Positions 19,495 through 29,603 of a stretch of DNA of 64,000 nt are shown one piece after another; within the stretch, counting starts at the first letter, position 1, and the number at the start of each line of letters is the position of its first letter. The notes under the pieces are model-generated. The model made no database searches and had not been told where the DNA came from. It worked only from the letters and a program-made list of their open reading frames with translations. The position numbers and the translations under genes were made by a program. Source of the DNA: Methanobrevibacter olleyae (GTDB lineage Archaea; Methanobacteriota; Methanobacteria; Methanobacteriales; Methanobacteriaceae); contig SUTG01000002.1 in the NCBI GenBank assembly GCA_015063035.1, forward strand, positions 1-64,000, read 5' to 3'.

Positions 19495-21381
19495 TTAAAA
19501 ATTATGTATTAAATCTACAAACTCCAGTTTATCCACATCAAATAAACCTGAATCGCTAATTTTAAAGTGAGGGATAGTTAGCAATGCCATAAAGGATAAT
19601 TTAGTAAATGGAGATGTTAAGTCACATCCGAACTCCTTCACTGCATCATGCAATTTCCTGTTTTTTTCTGCAACATAAGAGATATCCCTATTGGACATCA
19701 AACCTGCAAGAGGCAACTCCAACATTTCACAGATGTCATCTTCTGTTGATAGAGCAACCAATCCTCCTTTTTGTTTTCTGATTAGATTTACCACTTTAGC
19801 CATGTCTTCACTGTTTGTTCCAATAACTAGGATATTATGGGAATCATGTGATACAGAAGCTCCAAAAGCTCCTTTTTTTAGATGGAAACCTTTTACAAAA
19901 CCATTAACTATCTTATTAGAACCATACCTATTTACAATGGCAATCTTAACAATATCCTTATTCAAATCTGCTTGAATGACATTGTTTTTAACGAGGAGAG
20001 TCTCTTCAGATTTATCTGTAATGAGATTATTGTCATGAGCATTGATTACAAAAACATTAGTGGTTTCATCCATAAGGGAATTTGTCCAGCTCATTTCAAT
20101 TTTAGCATCAAAATCCTCTCCCTTCACTTCATCTAAAATCATGCAAGACTTTAATTGGGATTCTTCAGTTTCAAATAATAGCTCACCGTCATCAACAACA
20201 AGCTCACCGTGAACCCAGACCTTTCGGACATTTAGGTTTCTTAAATCGTCAACCAATAGGAAATTGGCAATTCTATCTGTCTCTATTGCACCACAATTCA
20301 AGCCATAATGCTCTGCAGGATTAAATGTAGCCATTTTAATGGCTTCCTTAGGATTGATTTTTAATGAAATTGCTTTTTTTATCACTTTATCCATATGCCC
20401 TTCAGACAATTCTTCGGCGACAATGTCATCACATACTAAAAGTCCAAATGGAGGAACAGCCATTGCATCATCAATGGTTTCTACAACAATTCTTCCTGCC
20501 ATCTCCTCTTCAATTAGGTAATTCAACCTATCATCATAATTTAAAAGAGCATCCATATCCTTTCCAGATGACCCTTCACGAACCATGATCTCCATACCTA
20601 ATTTTGCTTTTTCAATAGCTTCTTTAAAGCTAGTGCATTCATGGTCAGTGGTGATTCCATAGGAAATATATTTTTCCAAATCCTCACCTGATAATAATGG
20701 AGCATGACCATCGATTGGTTTTCCTATTTCATGAGCAGCCTCTATTTTCTTTAAAACTTCTTCGTCTTCTGCTATAATTGCCGGAATATCCATCATTTCT
20801 CCAAGAGCAACCATTTCATCACGTTTAAGCAATTCTCCAATGTCAGAACTTGTAAGTTCTGCTCCAGAGCTTTCAAAACTTGTAGCTGGAACACAAGATG
20901 GGACAGCATAATAAAAATCAAATGGTGCTTTCTTTCCATCCTCCACCATCCAGTTAATTCCATCAATCCCTAAAACATTTGCAATCTCATGAGGGTCCGC
21001 CACTACAGAAGTGGTCCCAAATGGCAAAACAGCTTTAGCAAAATTGGATGGGGTTAATCTTGAACTTTCAATGTGAATATGTGAATCTATAAAACCTGGA
21101 ATTAAAATGCCTTCATAATCCAATTCAAGGTCCTCTTCATCATCAGTGATGATTGGAATGACCTCCTTAAAGAGCCCATCTTCAATAACAATTTCTGCGG
21201 GGTAAACTTCTCCGAATTCAACATTAAGAATTTTCGCAGTGATTATAAGGTCGCCTTCAAGATCTTCTGCATCTTCAATTATTATATCCGCAATTTCCAG
21301 TCCTGAAATATCCATATCCCCATTACCTTCTACAGATATTATAATTTCATTTCCATCCACATCTATAATTCTTTCATCCAT
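19495..21381 (-). CDS. ade: Adenine deaminase with acidic N-terminal extension
   Basis: Metal-dependent amidohydrolase converting adenine to hypoxanthine and ammonia for purine salvage. Metal-binding segments are visible: GFIDSHIHIESS, PIDGHAPLLSG and TDHECTSFKEA. The family-specific C-terminal domain holds FGASVSHDSHNILVIGTNSEDM. At 628 residues it is longer than common adenine deaminases. The first 45 or so residues are an acidic segment that precedes the usual start around AKILNVEFGEVYPAEIVIEDG. The GGTGTC binding site before the ATG supports this extended start. It lies 15 bases before the old yellow enzyme gene on the same strand. Confidence 0.92.
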   Translation of the reverse strand: MDERIIDVDGNEIIISVEGNGDMDISGLEIADIIIEDAEDLEGDLIITAKILNVEFGEVYPAEIVIEDGLFKEVIPIITDDEEDLELDYEGILIPGFIDSHIHIESSRLTPSNFAKAVLPFGTTSVVADPHEIANVLGIDGINWMVEDGKKAPFDFYYAVPSCVPATSFESSGAELTSSDIGELLKRDEMVALGEMMDIPAIIAEDEEVLKKIEAAHEIGKPIDGHAPLLSGEDLEKYISYGITTDHECTSFKEAIEKAKLGMEIMVREGSSGKDMDALLNYDDRLNYLIEEEMAGRIVVETIDDAMAVPPFGLLVCDDIVAEELSEGHMDKVIKKAISLKINPKEAIKMATFNPAEHYGLNCGAIETDRIANFLLVDDLRNLNVRKVWVHGELVVDDGELLFETEESQLKSCMILDEVKGEDFDAKIEMSWTNSLMDETTNVFVINAHDNNLITDKSEETLLVKNNVIQADLNKDIVKIAIVNRYGSNKIVNGFVKGFHLKKGAFGASVSHDSHNILVIGTNSEDMAKVVNLIRKQKGGLVALSTEDDICEMLELPLAGLMSNRDISYVAEKNRKLHDAVKEFGCDLTSPFTKLSFMALLTIPHFKISDSGLFDVDKLEFVDLIHNF

Positions 21382-21508
21382 ATTGACACCAATTGAAAAA
21401 TAATTAAAATCGTTAGAAAAATAATAAAATACTTTAAAAATTCTAAAAATGTTTAAAAATAATTAAAAATTAAAAATTAAAAAAAAAGAAAAAAAAGAAT
21501 AAAAATTT

Positions 21509-22726
21509 TTATTCATGTAATGCATTGTATAAAACTGGCAAGAATGCACCTACATCAGTTACAATACCAACAACTTGTGCACTGCCTCTATCTGCAAGCT
21601 TAGTAACGGTAGATGGGTTAATGTCTACACAAATACTTTTAACCCTTGAAGGCAATAGATTACCAGTTGCAATGGAATGCAACATAGTTGAAATCATAAT
21701 GACCATATCAACTTCCTGAGCATATTTACGCATTAACTTTTGTGATTCGATAACATCAGTGATTACGTCTGGAAGTGGACCGTCATCACGAATTGAACCG
21801 GCCAATACAAATGGCACATCATTTTTAACACATTCATACATTATACCGCTTTTCAAGGTTCCATCTTCAACAGCTGCCTTGATTGAACCTGACCTGTTGA
21901 TTCTATTGATTGCTCTCATATGATGAGTATGACCATGAGCAACCACTTCACCTGTTTTTACGTTTACACCTAGGGAAGTGCCGAATTGATCACATTCGAT
22001 ATCGTGAGTAGCCAATGCATTTCCTGCAAAAATGACATCAATGAATCCTTCTTTTATGAGCTGTGCCACAACACCTGCAGAACCTGTGTGAACAATAGCT
22101 GGTCCACCGACAAGAGCTATCTTTCCACCTTTTTCCTTAATGTTTTTAATCTCACCAGCCACATCATTGATGATGCTCATCATTGGCTTTTCAGAAGAAA
22201 CTTCACTGTTCATGAATTCGAATACGCCTTGCTTGCCCCTTGCTCTTTGAGGTGGTGTGATTTTCACTCCTTCTCTACCAACTACAATCAAGTCTCCTTC
22301 TTTAATGTCTGCAATTGGCTTGCATCTGGCAGTCTTGTTTTCCTCATCAATGACGATAAGACAATCCATTTCAATTTCTTCTACAAGAATCCATTCACCT
22401 TTGTAGTAAATATGAGTTACATGATGGCTTGTTGAATAAAAGCCTTCTGGAGCAACTTTATCTTTTGGAGAAGGGACAAGATTTACCTCTTCAATTTCAG
22501 ATATTGAAACCCCAATAAAGTTAAGTTCATCAAGAATAGAATTTAAAATATCGGGAGATCCTGCTGAAACCATTATTTTAGCTTTACTAGTATCAGATTT
22601 GCGTTTTCCTATATCAAACTCCAGTATATCAAAGTCTCCACCATTATCCATGATAATATCCATGGTTTTAGGAAGAGTTAAAGAATCGATGATATGACCA
22701 GACAATTCTATTTCTCTCTTATACAT
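21509..22726 (-). CDS. Archaeal ornithine cyclodeaminase (LOR/SDH family)
   Basis: A 405-residue member of the LOR/SDH family (TIGR00300 type), whose Methanococcus member is the archaeal ornithine cyclodeaminase. That enzyme makes proline from ornithine with loss of ammonia. Characteristic segments are [14 protein letters not shown] at the start, [20 protein letters not shown] near 200, and [21 protein letters not shown] near the end, where NAD binds. The ATG at 22726 follows AGGAGAT. It sits between adenine deaminase and agmatinase, so several nitrogen and arginine-family reactions cluster here. Confidence 0.88.
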   Translation of the reverse strand: MYKREIELSGHIIDSLTLPKTMDIIMDNGGDFDILEFDIGKRKSDTSKAKIMVSAGSPDILNSILDELNFIGVSISEIEEVNLVPSPKDKVAPEGFYSTSHHVTHIYYKGEWILVEEIEMDCLIVIDEENKTARCKPIADIKEGDLIVVGREGVKITPPQRARGKQGVFEFMNSEVSSEKPMMSIINDVAGEIKNIKEKGGKIALVGGPAIVHTGSAGVVAQLIKEGFIDVIFAGNALATHDIECDQFGTSLGVNVKTGEVVAHGHTHHMRAINRINRSGSIKAAVEDGTLKSGIMYECVKNDVPFVLAGSIRDDGPLPDVITDVIESQKLMRKYAQEVDMVIMISTMLHSIATGNLLPSRVKSICVDINPSTVTKLADRGSAQVVGIVTDVGAFLPVLYNALHE

Positions 22727-22964
22727 CAAAAATCTCCTTAATTTTTTATAATTTAGTAAATATGATTAATAATTTTGTTATTTTTAAAAATGACTTGCAA
22801 TAATTTTATTTTTACATGTATAGTAAATAATAAATTATAATTAAGATATGTGTTTAAGTAATATTTATATTATTTGTTAAAAAAATAAAGCTTAAGTTAA
22901 AGTAAAAGATAAATGTTGAGAATTGAAAAAATTATTGTTTAAAAAGTAATTTTAAAAATAAATA

Positions 22965-23918
22965 TTAAGCGAATAAAGTCAAGAAATCATAAATCATTTT
23001 AGCTGCAAGAACAGCTGTGATATCCCCTAATTTATCACTTGCGACTTCTACAAGGTCAAACCCTATAATGTCAATGGACTCATTATTAGCCAATGCTTCA
23101 AAAATGTTTTCTACATCAAGAGGATGCAATCCATTTGGAGTCGGATTTCCTACAGAGGGTGCAAATGATGGATCGATTACATCCATATCAATTGAAATGT
23201 ACACTTTTCCATCTATTGAATCGAGCTTTTCCAAAAGACTATCGAAATCATCAAAAAGGTCTTTCGCTAAAAAGCTGGTGATATTCTCTTCGCCTTCAAC
23301 AAATTCCTTTTCTTCAATGGAGAATGATCTGATGCCTATTTGAATCAATTCTTTTGGATTTAAATCATGAACTCTTCTCATAATTGTAGCATGGGAATCC
23401 TTTTCTCCAATATAAGTGTCAATAATATCTCTATGGGCATCCAAATGGATGATTGTAATATCAGACAAATCATTTCCCTCTTCCAAATCAGCTAATGCCT
23501 TGATGGATCCGACACTTACGCTATGTTCACCGCCAATGACAATCGGCTTTATATTGTACTCAATTAATTCTCCCACAGCATCTTCAAGATAATCACAAGT
23601 TTTTCTGCAGTTTCCATGAACAACATTCAAGTCTCCACAGTCATAGAATTCCCCATCCAAAATCTTTTCAAATGCGGAATTATACTGTTCAAAGCCAAAT
23701 GATGCTTCTCTAATGATTGTTGGGCCATACCTTGAACCATGATGGTAAGAACAGGTGCTGTCAAATGGAACTCCGATTATCCCCCATTTTTTAGATTTTG
23801 CAAAATGAGCAGCATCAACAGATTCATGATCATTACCATTATCATCTTTTAATTTGTATAAATCAATTGATTCTGCTGAAAAAGCAAATTTTCCTGGTTC
23901 AAAAGTATTGAAAAGCAT
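22965..23918 (-). CDS. speB: Agmatinase SpeB
   Basis: Manganese ureohydrolase that splits agmatine into putrescine and urea. The 317-residue protein has the metal-binding motifs GGEHSVSVGS, IIHLDAHRDI and ISIDMDVIDPSFAP, and normal length. It lies near the pyruvoyl arginine decarboxylase gene (25009), which supplies agmatine, and aIF5A, whose hypusine derives from spermidine. Together they suggest a polyamine-to-hypusine neighbourhood. GTGGT precedes the ATG. Arginase or guanidinobutyrase activity is less likely given the context. Confidence 0.92.
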   Translation of the reverse strand: MLFNTFEPGKFAFSAESIDLYKLKDDNGNDHESVDAAHFAKSKKWGIIGVPFDSTCSYHHGSRYGPTIIREASFGFEQYNSAFEKILDGEFYDCGDLNVVHGNCRKTCDYLEDAVGELIEYNIKPIVIGGEHSVSVGSIKALADLEEGNDLSDITIIHLDAHRDIIDTYIGEKDSHATIMRRVHDLNPKELIQIGIRSFSIEEKEFVEGEENITSFLAKDLFDDFDSLLEKLDSIDGKVYISIDMDVIDPSFAPSVGNPTPNGLHPLDVENIFEALANNESIDIIGFDLVEVASDKLGDITAVLAAKMIYDFLTLFA

Positions 23919-24125
23919 TATACCACTAACTCTGTAACTTATTGTTTTCTTGAATTAAACTTCTTTTTGAAATTTCAATTAATAATTTCAATTAATTAAT
24001 TGATTAAATAAAGTCCTCTTAGTTAATCAAGTAATTAATTAAAAATAGGAATAAATAGAATGAATAAAAAAATAAAAAAGTTGATTTGATTTTAGATTTG
24101 ATTTGATTTGAAAAAAGATTGAAAT

Positions 24126-24144
24126 CGGATTTTAAAAAAATCCG
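24126..24144 (-). terminator. Terminator-like hairpin after aIF5A
   Basis: An 8-bp perfect stem (CGGATTTT with AAAATCCG, 3-base loop) lies about 25 bases past the aIF5A stop. On the minus strand it is preceded and followed by T-rich runs. Its GC clamp is unusual for the surrounding DNA. Confidence 0.5.
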
Positions 24145-24169
24145 CAAAAAAGTGTAAAAAACTAAAAAA

Positions 24170-24577
24170 TTATACTTTTTTAGTTCTCATAATTTTCATA
24201 TTGCCTAAAGCAATGATATATTCTACACCTAAATCAGTACCTACAGCACCTCTGATTTCTTCATCGAATTCAGCAGGTATAGGCAATTCAAAGGTTTCGA
24301 ATGTTTCTAAGTCCATGATTTGAACTTGGTCACCCATTACAGCTAAAATTTGACCGATTCTTTTGTCAAGAATAGGTACTTCAACTTTAGTGTCCACAGG
24401 TTTTACTAAACTTCTTTTTTGACCATCAAAAATACCAACAGCTTCTAATCTTGCTTTTGCAGCTCCATGTTTACCTGGAGATGAAGTGGTTAAGCTAGTT
24501 ACTTTAGAAGCTTCTCCGTCTAATACAATATATTTTCCGACTTTTACGGTTTTAAGTTCTACAACTTTGGTTGACAT
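24170..24577 (-). CDS. Translation initiation factor aIF5A
   Basis: Ribosome-binding factor that relieves stalls, notably at polyproline. It requires hypusine or deoxyhypusine on one lysine. The 135 residues match the usual length. The modification loop is [10 protein letters not shown], with Lys36 as the target. An SH3-like N-terminal domain is followed by an OB-fold domain ending KIMRTKKV. I start at the ATG at 24577, which follows GAGGTTA; an upstream in-frame start would add 15 hydrophobic residues. Its neighbours speB and pdaD make the polyamine precursor needed for the modification. Confidence 0.95.
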   Translation of the reverse strand: MSTKVVELKTVKVGKYIVLDGEASKVTSLTTSSPGKHGAAKARLEAVGIFDGQKRSLVKPVDTKVEVPILDKRIGQILAVMGDQVQIMDLETFETFELPIPAEFDEEIRGAVGTDLGVEYIIALGNMKIMRTKKV

Positions 24578-24622
24578 TAAAATAACCTCACAATAATAAT
24601 TAAAAATAAATTTAAATTGCAA

Positions 24623-25008
24623 TTTATTGATTGAATTTGCAATTTATCATTTACAACATATCTATAAATTAAAAATTTTGTTAAAAATTAATAATTTCTA
24701 TATTTAATTTCTTAATTTAATTTTCATTTTTTTTTTTTTGAAATTAAATACGATTAACCTAATAAAATATAGATTAATAATATATTAATTTAAAATTATA
24801 TATAAACTTTCGTATGGAAAATATGTCAAAAGAGAATATGCGAAATAATATTTTATAAGTTAATATATTATAAAAGATAAATATTATTTAAGATAAAAAA
24901 GTTTTTTAATCGAAATGATTTTTAGATTAATTAAACGAATATTTACTAAATATGACAAGACAATAATATGGAATAATCATTAAGAAATTTCAAAAATAAA
25001 GTGGTAAA
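24623..25008. other. Divergent promoter region between aIF5A and pdaD
   Basis: This 386-base gap is AT-rich. It holds a ten-T run near 24731-24740 and a TTTCGTATGGAAAATATG stretch at about 24808. Near-repeats of AATATTTTATAAG / TATATTATAAAAG at 24848-24875 look TATA-like. I see no convincing operator or RNA gene. Confidence 0.35.
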
Positions 25009-25467
25009 ATGAGAATAGCTATTGTTTCAGGTGTAAGCGAAGGCCCAACAGAATTGAATGCTTTTGATAACGCTTTATACGAAGCGGAAATTGGTGATGT
25101 GAATTTAATAAAGGTTTCAAGCATGTTAGGCGCTAATGCTAAAGTGGAAAAATTACCTAAATTGAAAGCGGGATCAATGGTGAACTGTGTCTTATCAAGC
25201 TTAACCTCCGAGAAGAAAGGGGATGAACTTATTGCTTGTGTTGCAGTGGCTATTGGTGAAGAATTAGGATGTGTCGTTGAGGCGAATGGAAGCAATAGGA
25301 ATCCAGAAGAAATAAAGAACGAAGCAATAGAAATGGTGAAATACATGATGGACAAGCGCAATGTAAAGATTAAGGAATTGATTGTAGAGGAAGCCCATCA
25401 TACCGTGAAAGAAATAGGATCTGCAATAGCTGCAGTCATTTACATTACTGATGACATTTTAGAATAA
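25009..25467 (+). CDS. pdaD: Pyruvoyl-dependent arginine decarboxylase PdaD
   Basis: Makes agmatine from arginine, the first step of archaeal polyamine synthesis. The 152-residue proenzyme self-cleaves at a Ser-Ser bond to give the pyruvoyl cofactor. The site is KVSSMLGANA (Ser37-Ser38). Other family segments are GSMVNCVLSSLTSEKKGDEL and AIGEELGCVVEANG. Length is that of the Methanocaldococcus enzyme. It starts with ATG, with GTGGT upstream. It is divergent from aIF5A and speB, its pathway partners. Confidence 0.93.
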   Translation: MRIAIVSGVSEGPTELNAFDNALYEAEIGDVNLIKVSSMLGANAKVEKLPKLKAGSMVNCVLSSLTSEKKGDELIACVAVAIGEELGCVVEANGSNRNPEEIKNEAIEMVKYMMDKRNVKIKELIVEEAHHTVKEIGSAIAAVIYITDDILE

Positions 25468-25500
25468 AACCATATTCTGAAATTATTAGAATAATAAAGC

Positions 25501-25708
25501 AATAATGGGAATTGAAACAAATTATAAAAATTTTAAAACAAGAGAAACAATAATAGGAATTGAAACAAATTATAAAAATTTTAAAACAAGAGAAACAATA
25601 ATAGGAATTGAAATAAATTAAAAAAATTTTAAATCAAGAGAAACAATAATGGGGATTAAATAAATATAAAAATTTTAAATCAAGAGAAACAATAATATAG
25701 GGGATAAA
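25501..25708. repeat. 48-bp tandem repeats duplicating the leader of the NAD kinase gene
   Basis: A unit beginning AATAATAGGAATTGAAACAA and ending TTTAAAACAAGAGAAAC is repeated about four times (25501, 25549, 25597, 25645). A fifth partial copy (AATAATATAGGGGATAAA) runs directly into the start codon at 25709. Each copy therefore carries a version of the ribosome-binding region of the gene. The first two units are nearly identical, and later units drift toward the functional leader. Confidence 0.85.
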
Positions 25709-27580
25709 ATGAATCAAGAGGATATAGATATTTGCAGAAACATTGCCACTACAGTTTTTGAAAAAGTGGAAAATCTCCTTGAAGGGCAAGTTGGAAATCC
25801 AAAAGCAGGAGAATTCGTTAAAATAGGTGCAGATGGCACTCCTACATCTTACATTGACATCATCGCTGAAGATGAGGTAATCAAACTCCTTAAGGATGCG
25901 GATTTTGAGTCTTATTTGATTAGTGAGGAAATAGGAGAACTCAAACTCGGAAAAGGAAAACAGGAAGCAATCAGCCTTAGTGAAGAATTGCTTAATAATG
26001 TTCCAAAAAATAAAAAGGAAAGAGAAGATCAGGAAAAACCAAAATTCATATTCCTAATCGACCCGCTTGATGGAACAAGCAATGCAATAAAGAACATCCC
26101 AGCATATGGAATGTCCATTGCAGTGGCTAATGTGCCGGAAGGAAGAGAAGCCACATTGAATGATGTCCAACTTGGATTTGTAAAGAATTATGCTAATGGA
26201 AACTTTTATGAAGCGATTAAAGGAAACGGGGCTAAAAGAAATGGGGAACCGATGACTCCAAGCAGTGAAACTGACTTGACAAAAATAAGCCTTGGAGGAT
26301 TTACAAAAAGCAAAACATTGTCTGTTTCCAAATTAGTGGACACTGCAAGAAGAATGAGGGTATTAGGTTCTGTAGTGCTTGAACTTGCATATGTTGCAAG
26401 CGGCAAATATGATGCATTTCTTGATTTGAGAGGAAGTAGAATCATTGATATTGCCGCATCAAAGCTTATCGTAGAAGAGGCAGGAGCTATTGTAACAGAC
26501 AAGTATGGTGAAAAATTAGACAGCAGATTAAGCATCTATGAAAAGGCTGTGGTTGTAAGTGCAGGAAATCCTGATTTGCATAATCAAATAATCAAAATCA
26601 TAAATAACGATGAATTGGATAAAATCCAGAGCGTTGCAATCGTAAGTAGGGTAGATGAGTATAAATCAGTCCTGTTTTCACTTAAAATCTTTGAAACATT
26701 GATTCAAAAGAATATGGAAACTGTTATTGAATCATCACTTGCAGAAAAGCTGGAGGAAATCAAAGAAGACCCGGAACTCCATAAGATCATTGCAAAAACA
26801 ATGAATGAAACTCCAGAAATTGCAAAGCACATTGAAAGCTTGAACTTTAACTACAACTTCAGGGATTATGCTAAGGAATTGAATGTGCTTAGAACTGATA
26901 TGGCAATAATCCTTGGAGGGGATGGAACCCTCCTTAGAACCCAAAACCAATTGACCAAGGAAATTCCTATTTTTGGAATCAATATGGGTACTGTAGGATT
27001 CTTGACAGAAATTGAAGTTGAAAACACTTTCAAGGCTCTTGATGCGATTTTAGATGGGGAATGGTCTAAAGAGAAAAGGACACAAATCATCATTTCTCAT
27101 GAAAACCAAACTTTCCGTGCATTGAATGAAGTTGTAATCATGACAGCAAGACCTGCTAAAATGCTTCATTACGAGATTTCTGTAGATGGGGAAGTTGTAG
27201 AGGAATTAAGGGCAGATGGTTTAATCATCTCTACACCAAGTGGTTCAACCGCTTATTCAATGTCTGCAGGAGGACCAATTGTAGACCCTAAAGTAGGCGC
27301 ATTCATCATTGTGCCAATTTGTCCTTACAAACTTGGAGTAAGGCCATTTGTTGTCTCTGATGGAAGTGAAATCAGAATCAAGCTCCTAAAAAGAGGTAAG
27401 AAAGCAATATTCGTAATGGATGGGCAAATTCAAAAAGAAGTGAACTATATGGAAGAGCTAGTGATCAAGAAATCTGAAAAAGACGTTTACTTCATGAGAA
27501 TAAATAAGAAATACTTCTATAAGAAAGTTAAGGATAAACTTAATGAGGGAGGATTAAACAGCATCAATAGAGTATTATAA
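25709..27580 (+). CDS. nadK: Bifunctional NADP phosphatase / NAD kinase
   Basis: A fusion that controls the NAD/NADP balance. The N-terminal inositol-monophosphatase domain (about 1-300) has DPLDGTSNAIKNIPAYGMSI (from residue 118) and DIAASKLIVEEAGA. The C-terminal NAD kinase domain has GGDGTLLRTQNQ (residues 403-414) and STPSGSTAYSMSAGGPIVDP. The same order is known in Methanocaldococcus MJ0917. At 623 residues it has a 10-15-residue lysine-rich C-terminal tail. The ribosome binding site AGGGG lies in the last unit of a tandem repeat. A terminator-like stem overlaps the stop codon. Confidence 0.93.
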   Translation: MNQEDIDICRNIATTVFEKVENLLEGQVGNPKAGEFVKIGADGTPTSYIDIIAEDEVIKLLKDADFESYLISEEIGELKLGKGKQEAISLSEELLNNVPKNKKEREDQEKPKFIFLIDPLDGTSNAIKNIPAYGMSIAVANVPEGREATLNDVQLGFVKNYANGNFYEAIKGNGAKRNGEPMTPSSETDLTKISLGGFTKSKTLSVSKLVDTARRMRVLGSVVLELAYVASGKYDAFLDLRGSRIIDIAASKLIVEEAGAIVTDKYGEKLDSRLSIYEKAVVVSAGNPDLHNQIIKIINNDELDKIQSVAIVSRVDEYKSVLFSLKIFETLIQKNMETVIESSLAEKLEEIKEDPELHKIIAKTMNETPEIAKHIESLNFNYNFRDYAKELNVLRTDMAIILGGDGTLLRTQNQLTKEIPIFGINMGTVGFLTEIEVENTFKALDAILDGEWSKEKRTQIIISHENQTFRALNEVVIMTARPAKMLHYEISVDGEVVEELRADGLIISTPSGSTAYSMSAGGPIVDPKVGAFIIVPICPYKLGVRPFVVSDGSEIRIKLLKRGKKAIFVMDGQIQKEVNYMEELVIKKSEKDVYFMRINKKYFYKKVKDKLNEGGLNSINRVL

Positions 27581-27600
27581 ATGCTCTGACACTAATCCTC
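27549..27600 (+). terminator. Terminator-like stem straddling the nadK stop codon
   Basis: GAGGATTA (27549-27556, inside the coding region) pairs with TAATCCTC (27593-27600), enclosing a smaller AGCAT/ATGCT stem. A T-rich stretch follows. The stop codon lies within the loop. Confidence 0.5.
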
Positions 27601-27709
27601 TATTTTATTTATTTGCAAAGCTAATCTATTTTTTATTTTTTTATTTTTTTACTTTTTATTATTCTATAGCAATTTTTATACTAATAACAATTTAAACAAG
27701 AGTGAAACA

Positions 27710-29404
27710 ATGAATGTTTTTTTAGTTGATTTGACTCATGGTGGAGTCAAGATATCCTCTGAACTTGCCAAATCAGGAAATTATGAAAATGTATATGCTT
27801 ATGACTTATACAATACATTGAAAAGTGAAGATGAAGATCTTTTAATCACTTATGATGTTAATATCATTAAGGACTTGGACTCATTTAAAAATCAGCTAAA
27901 ATTAAATTCATTTAACAGGATTGTAGAAAAAGGAGAAAAAGGAGAAAAAGAAAGAGATGATGAAAGAGAGGAAAAGGACCTGATAATCAATCCTATTCAC
28001 TCATCATTAAACATTAAGGAATTATTGATTGAAATAGCTGAACTGATTGATTCAAATGTTGAATCCATATTAAATCAATATGACATCATCAATCATCATC
28101 AAGCTACTGAACTGGTTTTATCCCTTTGGAAAGAGGAGACAATTAAGCAAGATGTGAAAACCATTGAAATCACTGGAGTTAAAGGAAAAACAAGCGTTGC
28201 ATTCCTATTGAAGGAAATATTTTTAGAAAATAATAAGGACACCTTGCTATTGTCCAGTTTAGGAGCTTATCTATTTAGAAAAAACAATTATGATGAGCAG
28301 AAGATTATCTTGCAAAAGGATATAAGCATAACCCCTGCAAATATCATAAACACCATTCAACTAGCTAAAAAGATAGCGAATCCTAAATGCAGCACATTTC
28401 CAATATGCGATAAGAATCTGGATTTGGAGGAAAGAATGGAAGATAGTGAGATTCTTGAAGAGTTTAATGAAAATCCATATCTCGATTTGAATTATGAAAT
28501 GGCAATTTTTGAAAATTCTTTAGGAATTTGCGGTTTGGCAGACATTGGAATATTGACTAATCTTGTTGAAAACTATTCCATCGCAAAAGGCCAATCAGAT
28601 GCAAAGAACGCTAAAAGGCAAGTCTTCAATTCCCCATCAGTTGTGATAGAATACGAAACCTTGAATGAATTCTATCCAAATGAAAAAGATGAGTGCAAAG
28701 ATAAGATCAATAGCTTTTCCTTAAATGACGCAGAAGCAAATGTCTACTGCGAATCCATTGAATATGATATTGATAAGACAAAAGCCGGAATCATTTATCA
28801 TGACTTAAAAACTATTGATGGAAAATTAATAAATGGTAAGTTGAGTATAGATTGCTTTGCACCTGGACCCCACCATATCCTAAACGTTTTAGCAGCTGCA
28901 ACAACCGGATTAGCATTAGGCATTAAAGAGGAAACAATTCAAAATGCTTTATCAAACTTTAAAGGAATCGATGGCAGAACAAATGTTAGAGAAATCTATG
29001 CTGAAAAAGGATTGAGGATTATTGAAGAAATCAATCCAGGAATCAATACAAAAGCTATCGAAAGCTCAATAAATATGATAAATGACATTGAAGATTACTA
29101 TATCATCATTGGTGGAAAGTATGGAGTTACTTGTGAAGAGATAGATGAGGAAAAGCTATCTGAATTTTTACAGGAATACCTAATCCATAATCCAAATGCT
29201 AATTTAATCTTGACTGATGAACTTGGAAAAAGTTTAGAGAGTAAAATCAGATTATTAAATAATAAAGATGATGAAGATGCTGAAGATAGATTTAAAATAG
29301 AATTTATTGAAGATTGGGAAGAAGCACAAAACGTAGCAATTGATAATAATAAGAATATCCTATTTGTCTATAGATCTAATTATTCACAAGTTTCTAAACG
29401 TTAA
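27710..29404 (+). CDS. cfbE: Coenzyme F430 synthetase CfbE (Mur ligase family)
   Basis: Last enzyme of F430 synthesis: an ATP-dependent Mur-ligase-like cyclase that closes the final carbocyclic ring of the nickel cofactor of methyl-coenzyme M reductase. The 564-residue protein has the P-loop GVKGKTS (residues 156-162). A central-domain segment ends FAPGPHHILNVLAAATTGLALG, and the C-terminal domain has FKGIDGRTNVREIYAEKGLRIIEEINPGINTKAI. An insertion rich in Lys/Glu (about 75-95) and several acidic loops make it longer than other members. Its neighbour hemC makes the tetrapyrrole precursor. This gene marks the organism as a methanogen. Confidence 0.9.
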   Translation: MNVFLVDLTHGGVKISSELAKSGNYENVYAYDLYNTLKSEDEDLLITYDVNIIKDLDSFKNQLKLNSFNRIVEKGEKGEKERDDEREEKDLIINPIHSSLNIKELLIEIAELIDSNVESILNQYDIINHHQATELVLSLWKEETIKQDVKTIEITGVKGKTSVAFLLKEIFLENNKDTLLLSSLGAYLFRKNNYDEQKIILQKDISITPANIINTIQLAKKIANPKCSTFPICDKNLDLEERMEDSEILEEFNENPYLDLNYEMAIFENSLGICGLADIGILTNLVENYSIAKGQSDAKNAKRQVFNSPSVVIEYETLNEFYPNEKDECKDKINSFSLNDAEANVYCESIEYDIDKTKAGIIYHDLKTIDGKLINGKLSIDCFAPGPHHILNVLAAATTGLALGIKEETIQNALSNFKGIDGRTNVREIYAEKGLRIIEEINPGINTKAIESSINMINDIEDYYIIIGGKYGVTCEEIDEEKLSEFLQEYLIHNPNANLILTDELGKSLESKIRLLNNKDDEDAEDRFKIEFIEDWEEAQNVAIDNNKNILFVYRSNYSQVSKR

Positions 29405-29603
29405 ATAAAAATAAAAATAAAAATCAAATAAAAATTAAGATGATGAGGAGATATCCCAAAATTAAAAGTTTGAATAATTATATTAAGAATAATTTACAAA
29501 ATTAATATGTTAAAGATTAAAGACATTTAATACAACGATTTTAATCATTAAAATCATTTTTATAAATTCACAAATTTTCATATAAAAAGCTAAGGCGAAT
29601 CAA

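Noticed and set aside
21986-22435. 149-residue plus-strand frame opposite ornithine cyclodeaminase
   Set aside because: Antisense shadow of a conserved gene.
24808-24826. TTTCGTATGGAAAATATG as an MsvR-type redox site
   Set aside because: Only one half matches TTCGTA and the other half does not mirror it.
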